From assembly GCA_022577435.1 (NCBI GenBank), contig JAKOON010000005.1, positions 21,446,224 through 21,510,223 of the forward strand: a stretch of DNA of 64,000 nucleotides, read 5' to 3'. This stretch comes from Embiotoca jacksoni (taxonomy: Eukaryota > Chordata > Actinopteri > Embiotocidae). Position numbers and translations under genes: made by a program. The number at the start of each line of letters is the position of its first letter. Within the stretch, counting starts at the first letter, position 1. The notes beneath the pieces were generated by a model. That model worked only from the letters and a program-made list of their open reading frames with translations. It had not been told where the DNA came from and made no database searches. Below, piece by piece: positions 54,001-59,765 of this stretch.

Positions 54001-57000
54001 GGTCACGAGCTCTTCCTGCAGTTGTTTACAGTTCGAAGATTTATTTTTTTTTTCACTGCAGTCAGATTTTTTTTTTTTTTTTTCTCTCCTCACAAGGCAC
54101 CGAGTCTGCACCACCGACTCTTTATTTTTTAATGTCTCTACTATCATTAGTAGCCATTACTGCAATCAGGAAGGTTTTATGGTGCACATTAATTGATACT
54201 TAGACCTTTTTTTTTTTTCTGTAGCGTTCTTGCAGTTAATGAGATGGTACGACTTTCAGAGACTTACATAATCAAATGCCTTTTTGGATCGACCTGAGAC
54301 TTTGTGGTTAATCAGTAGTTGTGATGAAATGATACAATTGGGGAGATACAGCAGCGCCTTGGCCTTGCAGGAAGAGCTGACATTATATTCTCAGGGACCT
54401 CCAGGCCCTTCTTATCCAAAGTCATTATTTCTTTTTGGCTTGTACATCTGAAAGGTAATGGCTGAGACAGCATTCATTAGGCAGACGTAAACTCTCAAAG
54501 TGAAGCCATTTGTCTCAGAGAAGCGATTAAAAGATGACTATTTTACTTGTTCTTCATCACAGATAATACACACCGAGGAATAATTCTACCAGTTGATCTG
54601 ATGTGTCAGCTCCCAGATATTATTGATTTAATATTTCAAGTTGTCGTCATTTCCCGAAAATGTAATAAAAATGACTGCACAGTGCAATTTCTTTTTTTTT
54701 CTTTTTTCTTTTTTTTTTACCGTCAATATTAAACAATAATTTCTGAGATGTGTTGTAATAAATATCATGTAACAACGTTATTACATTCTCCAGATTAAAT
54801 TAATTCTTCGCTTCCAAGTCACGCTCACGTATATTTCTCAGTCGTCGTGCTGTAAGTGAAGACGTCGATGATTGCAGCTTTGATTAAACATTACAGCTCT
54901 TGACTCACACCACTGTACCGCTGGTAGTCATAAATATGCAGAGCCTATTAGAGGCATAGGGAGGAGGAATGTGTTGCTCTGTCGGCCTTTTATGGCGCAA
55001 CAGAAACACTTGAAGGGAGTGCATGTCACTGTGGAGCAGCGTCACGTATAGTCAATACTTTCGGTAATTTAAGGGCTTGCATTATTAAATATGTCGCAGT
55101 CTATCCAAAACAAGGCTGATTTTCTCAGTTGTTAAAAAGTTTTATTTTGGAGACACAAAATGGCGCAATAGCCGTTATTTCTGCTGTTATAAAAAGCTGT
55201 TAATTCCATGAATAAATCTTTCTCCTTGTCGCTTCCTCTTTGCCCCACACGTTTATCCCAGCAGGCACAGGAAAAGATCGGAACCGCCATCTCGGCGGCC
55301 CCCGGCGCGCCCCAGCGATGTCCACTGCATGGTGCACACCTCGCAGCATGGTCACGGCGGACACGGTGGGACCCCGGAGATGGGCTCCCCGGTCCTCGGC
55401 CACTTCAGCCCGCGGGACATGCTGCGAAGTCGTAACCACATGCCCATGGACAGCCCCGAGAGACGGCGCCGCACCGGCCACGGCAGTCTCACCAACATCA
55501 GCCGCCACGAGTCCCTGAAGAAGATGGAGAGCCCCCCGATCCGCCGCTCCACCTCCTCGGGCCAGTACACGGGCTTCACCGACGGCCACCACCACCACCA
55601 CCACCACGGGGGCAAGCCCCTGGACCCGGAGACCATCGCACAGGTCAGCGCGGGACGAGCGGCGACCCGACCGCAGCTCCCTCCACCATCAAAGCCCTGC
55701 CCTGCCCTGTAAAAACATAGTCAGTCCCTGTCTTCTGCTTCCTCTGGCTGCGACTGTGTCCGTGTGCTAAAAACACGCAAGAGACGAGCTTCACGGGCAG
55801 ACAGCCGGGAGCACAGCCTGACATTGGGGCTCATCACAGTCTATTTGCTGCAGCCTTACTTATAAGCTTACAATCATTTTTTGATCTGAGAATGGAACGC
55901 TTTTACAAAATATACATTTAACTGGGAACGATTTATGTTCAAGCAGAGTTTTTCTTTTGCAATACTCTAATTTGACTACCAAGACATACATGTGAATGGT
56001 AGAGCCATAAATAGAGTTTGTATCGAGGCTCATTTAGAAAGCAGAGGTCACAGAGAGCACTTTAAACTGTGCTGGGTTGTCTGTCTGCCTACGAGGAGCA
56101 TGCTCGGATGAACATGTCTCGTCATCTCTGCATCTCCTTCGCTATCCAAAGTCATTAGCATGCAGAGGGAGGAGTGGCGGAGTAAAGTAATATTCTCTAC
56201 TAACTCTCTGCGTGTATAATGCATGCTTGGTGGGTTCTTGAAAGTCTGTCACTGTGATCCTCTTGTTAAAGGGCCCATATTTTACACTTTTCTGGTGTTT
56301 TATCAGCAGTTTTAATATCCAGAAGATATTTTTGTGGTTTTAAGCAGCAAAAAAAAAAAAACACATTTCAGTATAGTTGTACATCTCTCTTAGGCTGCTC
56401 TCTGGAGCTCTGCCAAGAACAGCGTCTGTGTCTTTAAGGTGCATTGGTATCAATGACCCCGACTTCTGATTGGCTGACCGGTTTCTAAGTGATGCCATCC
56501 AAGCCAATCACAGGTTTTCCATGGTCTTGTAGCTTGTTAGCGCTGCAATAGAAGGATAACTCAGTGGTTTCTTTATCATAAAAGGTTGGACGGTGGGCCG
56601 TCGGAAGGCGGAAAGATGACATGAGTAGTGTGAGTTTGTGACATCACAAACTTAGAGAAGTTTAAACCGGACAGTTGCTGTGTGTATTTTTCCAATTAAT
56701 TCATGTTTTAACTCTATCACAGTGTATATATGACACTTAGACCTGCTTTAATATGAAAATGGAAATGGAAATGTATACAATATGGGACCTTTAACACAGT
56801 TGTTATGATTCCTATCATACTTAACTCTACCTATTGCTTTCTCTCACTTCTTTGCTGTTCACTGTCATCTTTTATTAATCGCTCTTTACATTTCTTCCTA
56901 AAACCTTGTCTTTCAGTTTTCTCTTATCATTATTTTTCTTTTATCTCAACCTTTCCGTTTCTCACTCATCTCTCTTACTCATGTTAATTATCCTCCCATA

Positions 57001-57468
57001 TCTGTCGCCTCTCTTAGACGCTCTAATTTTGTATTTATTTATTTTTTTGGTCTCCTGCAGGATATAGAAGAAACCATGAACACCGCTCTGAATGAGTTGC
57101 GCGAGCTGGAGCGGCAGAGCTCAGCCAAGCACGCCCCCGACGTGGTCCTGGACACCCTGGAGCAGCGGCAGACCTCCGGCGGCAGCGGCGGGGGCCCCAC
57201 GCCGGCCAGCTCCAGCGAGTCCCTCAGCCCCATCCACGGCGTCATGCTGAGGTCCACCGCCAACACCGAGCCACCAATCCGCCGCAGCACCAGCTCCTCC
57301 AGCGAGGCCATGAGCACCTTCAAGCCTGTGGTAGCGCCACGCATGGGGGTACAGCTCAAGCCCCCTGCTCTAAGGCCCAAGCCCATGGTCCTGCCCAAGT
57401 CCAGCCAGGCTCCACAGCCTCCTGCTGCATCTCCTCAGGACCCTCTGGACAAGTCCTGCACTATGTAA
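4569..57468 (+). CDS. srgap3: srgap3, SLIT-ROBO Rho GTPase-activating protein 3 (spliced; exon 1 outside window)
   Basis: This is a spliced gene with 21 constitutive coding exons and one alternative exon in view, listed separately below. srGAP3 is a cytosolic and plasma-membrane adaptor: its inverse F-BAR dimer bends membrane outward, its RhoGAP domain promotes GTP hydrolysis on Rac-type GTPases, and its SH3 domain binds Robo and WAVE-family partners in neurite and spine formation. The conceptual protein shows F-BAR, linker, RhoGAP with the arginine finger in GIFRVSG, SH3 (AKFDY...WWEGR) and a basic Ser/Pro tail. The final residues DKSCTM fit srGAP3, whereas srGAP2 ends DKSGTM (from memory). 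The visible coding sequence is 3,266 nt. If exon 1 contributes 67 nt as in mammals, the protein is about 1,110 residues against 1,099 in human. Every junction is GT-AG and in frame. The start codon is not in the window. Family assignment is very secure; paralogue 3 rather than 1 or 2 is likely. Confidence 0.93.
6181..6585 (-). repeat. dispersed repeat R1, copy a
   Basis: Key shared strings, in reverse orientation to copies b and c, are the complements of GTGCAATACCACTGAG, GGGGCTGGC, AAAGTCAATA and CAAGATGGTGACG. Ends are approximate. It is probably a teleost non-autonomous element of unknown class. Confidence 0.6.
6888..6942 (+). repeat. 16-bp tandem repeat, about 3.4 copies
   Basis: The unit GTGGAGCTCTACTTCT is repeated without change, each copy carrying GAGCTC. 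Confidence 0.9.
8586..8641 (+). repeat. (GC)n(AC)n microsatellite
   Basis: Alternating purine-pyrimidine tract. Confidence 0.95.
10137..10219 (+). repeat. (AC)n microsatellite
   Basis: A long AC run with one GC interruption. Confidence 0.95.
11095..11257 (+). CDS. srgap3: srgap3 exon 3, F-BAR
   Basis: The 163-nt exon lies between acceptor cccttcag and donor gtgagg. One base completes the split Lys codon, and the exon ends in phase 0. It encodes KDQNLLSPVNCWYLLLNQ and continues through SEDSTRLLKK, a conserved F-BAR helix. The human counterpart reads TRMFKK at the end, so TRLLKK is a small divergence. Confidence 0.95.
12392..12937 (-). mobile_element. TTAA-ended inverted-repeat element, copy 1
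   Basis: The 546-bp unit starts TTAAAGGTCC and ends GGAACCTTTAA. Internally it shares, in reverse orientation, the CCAGAAAGGTGT, TGTGATGTCACAAACT and CCAATCAGAAG stretches of copies 2 and 3. It has no coding capacity and is probably a non-autonomous DNA transposon. Confidence 0.7.
15441..15529 (+). repeat. compound (TC)n(ACTC)n(AC)n microsatellite
   Basis: TC, then ACTC tetramers, then a pure AC run. Confidence 0.9.
17433..17495 (+). CDS. srgap3: srgap3 exon 4, F-BAR
   Basis: This 63-nt exon (21 codons) follows tttctttttcag and precedes gtaagt, with both junctions in phase 0. It encodes SKEIAFQLQEDLMKVLNELY followed by Thr, the standard srGAP F-BAR sequence. It is too short to stand out as an open frame and was found from its splice sites and residue match. 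Confidence 0.93.
18520..18765 (+). mobile_element. LINE (L2-like) 3' tail
   Basis: The tail GTCTGAGGTTTCTTCCTGTT, GGGAGTTTTTCC, GTGCCATGAAATAACTTTGT, then AATTGAATTGAATTG is a common teleost LINE 3' end. It is strongly 5'-truncated with no coding sequence. The family name is from memory. Confidence 0.6.
19796..20030 (+). repeat. pyrimidine-rich tract
   Basis: About 230 bases are strongly biased to C and T, with many TTTCCT and TCTTCTC words but no exact period. Confidence 0.75.
20926..21105 (+). CDS. srgap3: srgap3 exon 5, F-BAR
   Basis: The 180-nt phase-0 exon lies between acceptor gtctccag and donor gtaaaa. It encodes VMKTYHMYHSESISAESKLK through SVKKIEKMKEK, a highly charged antiparallel helix of the F-BAR bundle. 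The lysine and arginine clusters fit the membrane-binding surface known for the family. Confidence 0.95.
21106..21857 (+). other. srgap3 intron 5
   Basis: I see nothing here beyond ordinary intron sequence and a short T-rich run near 21432. Confidence 0.7.
21858..21986 (+). CDS. srgap3: srgap3 exon 6, F-BAR
   Basis: The 129-nt phase-0 exon runs from acceptor ctcatcag to donor gtaagt. It encodes RQAKYSENKLKSIKARNEYL through FKYYIHDLSDLID. The segment is nearly invariant across srGAP1-3. Confidence 0.95.
21987..23773 (+). other. srgap3 intron 6
   Basis: The intron holds a long perfect (GT)n tract at about 22905-22984 and A/T homopolymers. Reading frames through the repeat are artefacts. Confidence 0.8.
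22905..22984 (+). repeat. (GT)n microsatellite
   Basis: A GT run of about 38-40 units. Confidence 0.95.
23774..23995 (+). CDS. srgap3: srgap3 exon 7, F-BAR
   Basis: The 222-nt phase-0 exon (74 codons) runs from acceptor tatccaag to donor gtatgc. It encodes CCDLGYHASLNRALRTYLSA through FEFQPHMGDE. This is one of the most conserved F-BAR exons and includes the RFMEMYPTAFCPP segment. Confidence 0.95.
23996..24591 (+). other. srgap3 intron 7
   Basis: No feature was recognised in this 596-bp intron. Confidence 0.7.
24592..24693 (+). CDS. srgap3: srgap3 exon 8, F-BAR extension
   Basis: The 102-nt phase-0 exon runs from acceptor ttttttccag to donor gtaaca. It encodes VCQISVQPPVNGELILRFQQ through TLKIENEE. 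This is the start of the F-BAR extension (Fx) coiled coil. The N-terminal part differs from the human residues (VSAQQPVQAEL) more than the neighbouring exons do. Confidence 0.93.
25698..25890 (+). mobile_element. tRNA-derived SINE
   Basis: It has an A-box-like GGCCTGATAGCTGAGTG, a B-box-like GTTTGATTCCAGGC, a body with CATGTCATTCCCCTGCTCTG and a tail AATAAAGGCAAAATG. This order is typical of an abundant teleost SINE. Confidence 0.6.
26837..26889 (+). repeat. (GT)n microsatellite
   Basis: A GT run with a few A interruptions. Confidence 0.9.
27487..27533 (+). repeat. (GAAA)n(AATC)n microsatellite
   Basis: GAAA units pass into eight AATC units. Confidence 0.9.
29476..29536 (+). repeat. (CA)n microsatellite
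   Basis: A CA run of about 30 units. Confidence 0.95.
30477..31005 (+). mobile_element. TTAA-ended inverted-repeat element, copy 2
   Basis: The 529-bp unit begins (TTGA)AGGTCCCACATTTGACACC and ends ACGGGACCTTTAA. It shares TTTCTGGTGTTTTAT, CTTCTCTCTGGAG, TCTTCTGATTGG and TGACATCACAAACT with copy 3. The left TTAA is mutated. Confidence 0.75.
32674..32871 (+). CDS. srgap3: srgap3 exon 9, F-BAR extension
   Basis: The 198-nt phase-0 exon runs from acceptor gtgccacag to donor gtgagc. It encodes IKKTSEATLTTIQDMVTIED through ANQQETEQFYFM. The SECFHHSRSTESVKSTVSE stretch is a hallmark of the srGAP family. Confidence 0.95.
32872..33375 (+). other. srgap3 intron 9
   Basis: This is a 504-bp intron with nothing notable. 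Confidence 0.7.
33376..33460 (+). CDS. srgap3: srgap3 exon 10, end of F-BAR extension
   Basis: The 85-nt exon runs from acceptor ctccacag to a weak donor, gtgcgg, and ends in phase 1 within a Gly codon. It encodes KFREFLEGSNLISKLQAKHD through RTLGE. The human exon begins KLREYLEGSNLITK. Confidence 0.93.
33461..34497 (+). other. srgap3 intron 10
   Basis: No gene or large repeat was recognised here. Confidence 0.7.
34498..34525 (+). CDS. srgap3: srgap3 exon 11, 28-nt microexon
   Basis: The exon lies between acceptor ttactgcag and donor gtaaaa. It completes a split Gly codon, encodes HRADYMTT and leaves two bases (AG) for the next exon. Human srGAP3 has HRAEYMTT at this place, so the match and both phases support it despite its length. 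The exon that follows decides whether the split codon becomes Arg (exon 12a) or Ser (exon 12b). Confidence 0.88.
34526..35698 (+). other. srgap3 intron 11 up to exon 12a
   Basis: This intron contains a TGCATG hexamer at 35311-35316 and a U-rich tract at about 35638-35676 just before the exon 12a acceptor. Confidence 0.7.
35699..35804 (+). CDS. srgap3: srgap3 exon 12a, alternative linker exon (long)
   Basis: The 106-nt exon runs from acceptor tattctag to donor gtactg. Its first base completes AG-A (Arg) and it ends in phase 0. It encodes HPNGPFKTHTGTRRARPRSV, then FNVRLFNGNLESFIK. The second half aligns with human SRPRSQYNTKLFNGDLETFVK, but the proline-rich PPNVPPKPQK found in human is replaced. 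It is A/T-richer than neighbouring exons. It appears to be spliced as an alternative to 36480-36513, because including both would shift the frame. Confidence 0.85.
35805..36479 (+). other. srgap3 spacer between alternative exons 12a and 12b
   Basis: This is a 675-bp spacer. It holds a TGCATG hexamer (36305-36310) and ends in a CU-rich tract (about 36420-36440) upstream of the exon 12b acceptor, unlike the U-rich tract before exon 12a. Confidence 0.7.
36480..36513 (+). CDS. srgap3: srgap3 exon 12b, alternative linker exon (short, 34 nt)
   Basis: The 34-nt exon lies between acceptor tctctgtag and donor gtagac. Joined to exon 11 it reads SRGRRNSHTRHQ and then enters exon 13 (DSGQ) in phase. Its length differs from exon 12a by 72 nt, or 24 codons, which equals the size difference I recall between the two human srGAP3 isoforms (1,099 and 1,075 residues). 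Splice sites, phase and basic content all support a real mutually exclusive exon. Usage cannot be read from DNA. Confidence 0.75.
36514..37850 (+). other. srgap3 intron 12
   Basis: The intron contains a 339-bp element with AGAGCC ends (37441-37779) and two TGCATG hexamers (37397-37402 and 37788-37793), the second 57 bp before exon 13. The rest is A/T-rich and featureless. Confidence 0.7.
37441..37779. mobile_element. 339-bp element with AGAGCC terminal inverted repeats
   Basis: The left end AGAGCCCAACCAATA and the complement of the right end (AGAGCCTGACCAATA) match at 13 of 15 bases. The interior is A/T-rich and noncoding. It looks like a short non-autonomous DNA transposon; no clear target duplication was seen. 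Confidence 0.6.
37851..37911 (+). CDS. srgap3: srgap3 exon 13, start of RhoGAP domain
   Basis: The 61-nt exon runs from acceptor cctttaaag to donor gtgagt, starting in phase 0 and ending one base into a Gly codon. It encodes DSGQAIPRVVESSIRYINLY, the first helix of the RhoGAP fold (human DSGQVIPLIVESCIRFINLY). Confidence 0.94.
37912..38632 (+). other. srgap3 intron 13
   Basis: Nothing notable was found in this 721-bp intron. Confidence 0.7.
38633..38710 (+). CDS. srgap3: srgap3 exon 14, RhoGAP with arginine finger
   Basis: The 78-nt exon runs from acceptor cctgtacag to donor gtacta. It encodes GLQHQGIFRVSGSQLEVNDI and then KNSFERG. The Arg of GIFRVSG (codon 38656-38658) is the catalytic arginine finger that RhoGAPs insert into the GTPase active site, so the domain is predicted to be catalytically competent. 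Confidence 0.95.
38961..39095 (+). CDS. srgap3: srgap3 exon 15, RhoGAP
   Basis: The 135-nt exon runs from acceptor tgttttag to donor gtaaga. It encodes NDPLTDDENNHDINSVAGVL and then KLYFRGLENPLFPKERFNDLLSCI. The KLYFRGLENPL segment contains the conserved Lys that supports the arginine finger in RhoGAPs. The 250-bp intron before it (38711-38960) has no notable content. Confidence 0.95.
39096..41430 (+). other. srgap3 intron 15
   Basis: The intron has an interrupted GT/GC microsatellite at about 40116-40168. Open frames in it are repeat artefacts. Confidence 0.75.
40116..40168 (+). repeat. interrupted GT/GC microsatellite
   Basis: GT units are mixed with GCGT. Confidence 0.9.
41431..41536 (+). 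CDS. srgap3: srgap3 exon 16, RhoGAP
   Basis: The 106-nt exon runs from acceptor ctgttatag to donor gtaagt. It encodes RIENLYERALYIRKILLTIP and then RSVLIVMRYLFAFLN, ending inside a His codon. Only a 136-bp intron (41537-41672) separates it from exon 17. Confidence 0.95.
41673..41897 (+). CDS. srgap3: srgap3 exon 17, end of RhoGAP
   Basis: The 225-nt exon runs from acceptor ccctctccag to donor gtgaga. It encodes HLSQYSDENMMDPYNLAICF and then GPTLMPTPDSQDQVSC through KCMAGGDY, with a split Cys codon at the end. The NLAICFGPTL motif carries the conserved RhoGAP Asn. Confidence 0.95.
41898..43614 (+). other. srgap3 intron 17
   Basis: The intron contains a T20 run near 42087-42107 and a plus-oriented copy of dispersed repeat R1 (about 42925-43405). 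Confidence 0.75.
42925..43405 (+). repeat. dispersed repeat R1, copy b
   Basis: It contains AAAGTGCAATACCACTGAGG, GGGGCTGGCC, GCAAAGTCAATA, GTTTGATTGACAGGCCT and CAAGATGGTGACG. It is similar in order to copy c and is the reverse of copy a. Ends are approximate. Confidence 0.6.
43615..43694 (+). CDS. srgap3: srgap3 exon 18, acidic RhoGAP-SH3 linker
   Basis: The 80-nt exon runs from acceptor ccccacag to donor gtaagt. It encodes ESPYSEHGALEEVDNEGGTE and then THTSED, a close match to the acidic human srGAP3 linker SPYSEHGTLEEVD. Confidence 0.93.
47713..47740 (+). repeat. (GGT)n trinucleotide repeat
   Basis: About nine to ten GGT units in intron 18. Confidence 0.9.
48182..48231 (+). repeat. (GT)n microsatellite
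   Basis: A GT run of about 25 units. Confidence 0.95.
49057..49237 (+). CDS. srgap3: srgap3 exon 19, SH3 domain
   Basis: The 181-nt exon runs from acceptor tattcacag to donor gtgagt. It encodes the whole SH3 domain: EPIEAIAKFDYIGRSSRELS, then FKKGASLLLYQRASEDWWEG and RHNGIDGLVPHQYIVVQD. The AKFDY, EDWWEG and VPHQYI segments form the usual proline-peptide binding surface. The split last codon becomes Ile with exon 20, where human has Met (QDMDD). Confidence 0.96.
49238..51341 (+). other. srgap3 intron 19
   Basis: The intron contains a GA repeat (about 49520-49543) and an interrupted GT/GC tract (about 50982-51071). No gene was recognised. Confidence 0.75.
50982..51071 (+). repeat. interrupted GT/GC microsatellite
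   Basis: Alternating purine-pyrimidine tract with repeated GCGTGTGC words. Confidence 0.9.
51342..51479 (+). CDS. srgap3: srgap3 exon 20, post-SH3 tail
   Basis: The 138-nt exon runs from acceptor gtgtcccag to donor gtaggt. It encodes DDNFSDTLSQKADSEASSGH and then AGDDKCSGKDIGSPTDTRIAEAYIS. The FSDTLSQKADSEASSG segment is shared by the family. The last two bases (AG) feed the tandem acceptor of exon 21. Confidence 0.94.
51796..51900 (-). mobile_element. LINE (L2-like) 3' tail, second copy
   Basis: Read on the minus strand it gives GCGCCCTGAGATGACCCTTG, then TTTGGTGCTATATGAAATTGA and ATTGAA, the same type of tail as at 18.5 kb. Confidence 0.5.
52050..52390 (+). repeat. dispersed repeat R1, copy c
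   Basis: It contains ACTGCAATACCGCGGAG, ATAGACTCCCATTCAACTTG, ACGAAGTCAATACATT and GTTTGATTGACAGGCCT. The copy lies inside a larger repeat with an AGAGCCCGACCC end. Confidence 0.6.
55262..55643 (+). CDS. srgap3: srgap3 exon 21, basic Ser/Pro tail
   Basis: The exon is 382 nt if the first of two tandem acceptors (CAGCAG, 55259-55264) is used and 379 nt if the second is used; the donor is gtcagc. It encodes RHRKRSEPPSRRPPARPSDV, then SPERRRRTGHGSLTNISRHE and PPIRRSTSSGQYTGF, which match human srGAP3 blocks. Between GFTDG and KPLDPETIAQ lies a run of seven His codons absent from the human protein as I recall it. The exon is very G/C-rich. Confidence 0.93.
55644..57060 (+). other. srgap3 intron 21
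   Basis: The intron contains the third TTAA-ended inverted-repeat element (56266-56794), followed by a pyrimidine-rich stretch up to the terminal exon. Confidence 0.75.
56266..56794 (+). mobile_element. TTAA-ended inverted-repeat element, copy 3
   Basis: The 529-bp unit begins TTAAAGGGCCCATATTTTAC and ends AATATGGGACCTTTAA, giving clear terminal inverted repeats of about 16 bases. It has the same length and order of internal motifs as copy 2. Confidence 0.8.
57061..57468 (+). CDS. srgap3: srgap3 exon 22, C-terminal coding exon
   Basis: The exon starts after tctcctgcag in phase 0 and ends at the TAA stop (57466-57468). It encodes DIEETMNTALNELRELERQS, a short coiled-coil, then KHAPDVVLDTLEQ, a Gly/Ser-rich insert, PPIRRSTSSSSEAMSTFKP, RMGVQLKPPALRPKP and the terminal DKSCTM. 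The end is the best evidence for paralogue 3. The Gly/Ser insert after LEQRQ replaces a shorter human segment. Confidence 0.96.
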   Translation, partial: DIEETMNTALNELRELERQSSAKHAPDVVLDTLEQRQTSGGSGGGPTPASSSESLSPIHGVMLRSTANTEPPIRRSTSSSSEAMSTFKPVVAPRMGVQLKPPALRPKPMVLPKSSQAPQPPAASPQDPLDKSCTM

Positions 57469-58183
57469 ACCTCTGGGACCGGAATCAGAGGGGGCTGTGA
57501 AACACTTACTGGCGTCTCCACTCCTTAGACGTACTACTAATAATATCTAAGAGCATGTAAAATACTTGGACCTGGAAGGGAAAAGACGTTTCCTTGTGGT
57601 GTTTTGAAGCTGAAAAGAAGATGGCGAAGAGGAGAGATCTGAGAGACTGACGTAGAAGTTACAAACGTAGAGATTTTGTCCGCTGGACAAATCTTCTGTC
57701 TCGAACACGTGCGGATGTATGTGTTAATATGCTTAGGCTAATAGTATCTAACATGTAACGTTAAAAAACAAAACAAACAAAAAACACAACAACAACTCAA
57801 ACAACAAATCACGAAGGCTTCCTTGAAAGTTTTCGAACATGTACACGTTAGTTTAGTTGGCAGACATGAAAGAACTGTGTAACTCTGAACAAAACTCGGT
57901 GCATGCAGCTCTTCTGTTGACCACTGAACCTGAACCGGAGCGTGATGAGAACGATAGTGACGCAGTGGCGAGAACTACAACATGTATTTTATCTAGGAAG
58001 CCCCAGAAAGGTGTTATGAGCTGGTTCAAAAGCCTTACTGACTTTGAGATGTATCTTGATTTCAAATGTCCAATATTTTAAAGGTGCTGTGACTTCCCTG
58101 GACAGAAAAAAATGGTTTGAAGGTTTGGACTGATAAGGGGCCTGAAGAGCCCGCGACAACTTATTTATTAACGATACTCTGTT

Positions 58184-58189
58184 AATAAA
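58184..58189 (+). promoter_or_regulatory. possible proximal poly(A) signal of srgap3
   Basis: AATAAA lies about 720 bases after the stop and could give a short 3'UTR form. It is a single hexamer without other visible support. Confidence 0.4.
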
Positions 58190-59627
58190 TGAATAGTACT
58201 GACGCCAGTAGGCTTCTTTTCACTCGCGTGTAAACTGCAGCTTTCTTTAGCGCACCGTCGGAACAAAGATCCCCTCTGTGCTGATTTCACCGCGACTTAT
58301 TTGAACATATTTGCCTGGAATGAGACATGACGACTGGATAAAACCACTATACTTCATTACCTTTGAACATTTCAATGCATTCTCTAGTCCCTGCGTCAAC
58401 GGCTCATGATGCAGGGACGTAATGCCTAACATGTCTGCCTTTTGCATCTATAGGGAGGAGTGTGAAAACTTCTGATGACAAATACATGTTATTATTACAC
58501 AGTGTGGACCACATGCCATCGCTTCTTTTATGCCTTGCTTGGCTTTATCTACCCAAAGACACGAGTTGGAGCATGGATGTTGATACTTCATACTGGCTGA
58601 TGTGTATAGACTCAAGGCGGCGCCCTGTGGGAGTGCTGCCGGTAGCCATGAACCTGTTGACTGTTAGAGTAAAAGACCCCTAATATGTCCACCCCCCCCC
58701 CATCCCCGCTTCCTCTGTTTCTCTTTGCGAGGGCCTCAGACAACAGCTGCTTGCTTTTGAGTCCTTCCGGTCTGTTTTTATGTTCAGGTGAGAATGTCCG
58801 TCACGTTCCTGTTCTGCTCTCGGGACCGGCATTGCGACCGATTTGTGTGGATGGCGACGCGTGCGAACGAATGACGTGTGGCGGGAAATGGCTTCCGCGA
58901 AAGAGGGAGAAGCAGGCCGTGTCAGTCAGCTCCTGGAGTAATAATTTCAAAATGCAATAGCCTCATAAAACTGTATGTGCCAGAGTTCCAGTTTTATGAC
59001 TGCACCCCTGTATGTGTCTTTTTTTTTTTTTTTTTGAACCTCTGTGTGGTAGAAATAACAGAGCTGGGTGCATGTCGTTGGAATGTCTGGCTCGCGTAAG
59101 TACATATAGAAAAGACTTGGTTTGCAATGAATAAGCAACGCTCTCTAACAAGCAGGTTTACACTTATCTTTGAGTTGACAAATATTGTGTGTATAATAAT
59201 CAAAAGTTAATGAATTCCTGAATTACTAACTTTCATTATTTTTATAATCGGGTTTTTTTTTTTTTTTGTGGTTATTTTGTTGCGTTTCTGGGTAGAAATC
59301 ACTTAGAACATGTAATGTAGAAGAAATGTCCAGAGATACAGTATGAAGCCAGTTGTATAAAACTAAACAATGTGTGCTTTTGTCACTATGTAACATCAGT
59401 AGGACTCAGTTATGCCGTCTGTAGGCTTTAAGCTACTCTGTGGTGTTCTGTACATCTGTAGTATGTACTCGTGAAAGTGCCTTTGAAAATGTTTTAGAGG
59501 AACTTCAAACATTCTGTCCTGTCGCAGTTTCCCATTTGATGTATTTTTATGAGAAAATGCAGTACAGGAAGAAAGACGTGTATAAGAAATGTTGCCATTC
59601 TCCAAATAGTTATATGGCAGGATTGAA

Positions 59628-59637
59628 AATAAATAAA
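59628..59637 (+). promoter_or_regulatory. overlapping poly(A) signals of srgap3
   Basis: AATAAATAAA contains two overlapping AATAAA hexamers about 110 bases before the most distal signal. Confidence 0.5.
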
Positions 59638-59668
59638 ACGGCTTACTCATCGTGACATTGCACTTTTC

Positions 59669-59686
59669 TGTATATAACTGTATATA
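59669..59686 (+). promoter_or_regulatory. two tandem Pumilio-type elements in srgap3 3'UTR
   Basis: TGTATATA occurs at 59669-59676 and again at 59679-59686, each matching the Pumilio recognition element TGTANATA. They sit between the distal poly(A) signals. Binding is inferred from motif only. Confidence 0.4.
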
Positions 59687-59738
59687 TGGCATGTAACAAC
59701 ATAACGTTTAGGGTTCTTTCATTTGAGGATTTCTTTCT

Positions 59739-59744
59739 AATAAA
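59739..59744 (+). promoter_or_regulatory. distal poly(A) signal of srgap3
   Basis: AATAAA is followed about 10-25 bases later by a GT-rich stretch (TTGTTTGTGGAG), the usual downstream element. It is the best candidate for the main srgap3 3' end. Confidence 0.65.
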
Positions 59745-59765
59745 GGAGATTGTTTGTGGAGTCGG

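Larger units (their letters stand above)
51480..55261 (+). other. srgap3 intron 20
   Basis: The 3.8-kb intron contains a nested repeat cluster at about 51681-52630 and T-rich tracts near 54044-54083 and 54690-54719. Open frames at 52.7-53.2 kb have no recognisable product. Confidence 0.75.
57469..59765 (+). other. srgap3: srgap3 3'UTR
   Basis: This noncoding stretch follows the stop and extends past a cluster of poly(A) signals. It is A/T-rich with T runs at about 59018-59035 and 59253-59267. The end is inferred from the AATAAA at 59739; a shorter form could end after 58184. Confidence 0.7.
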
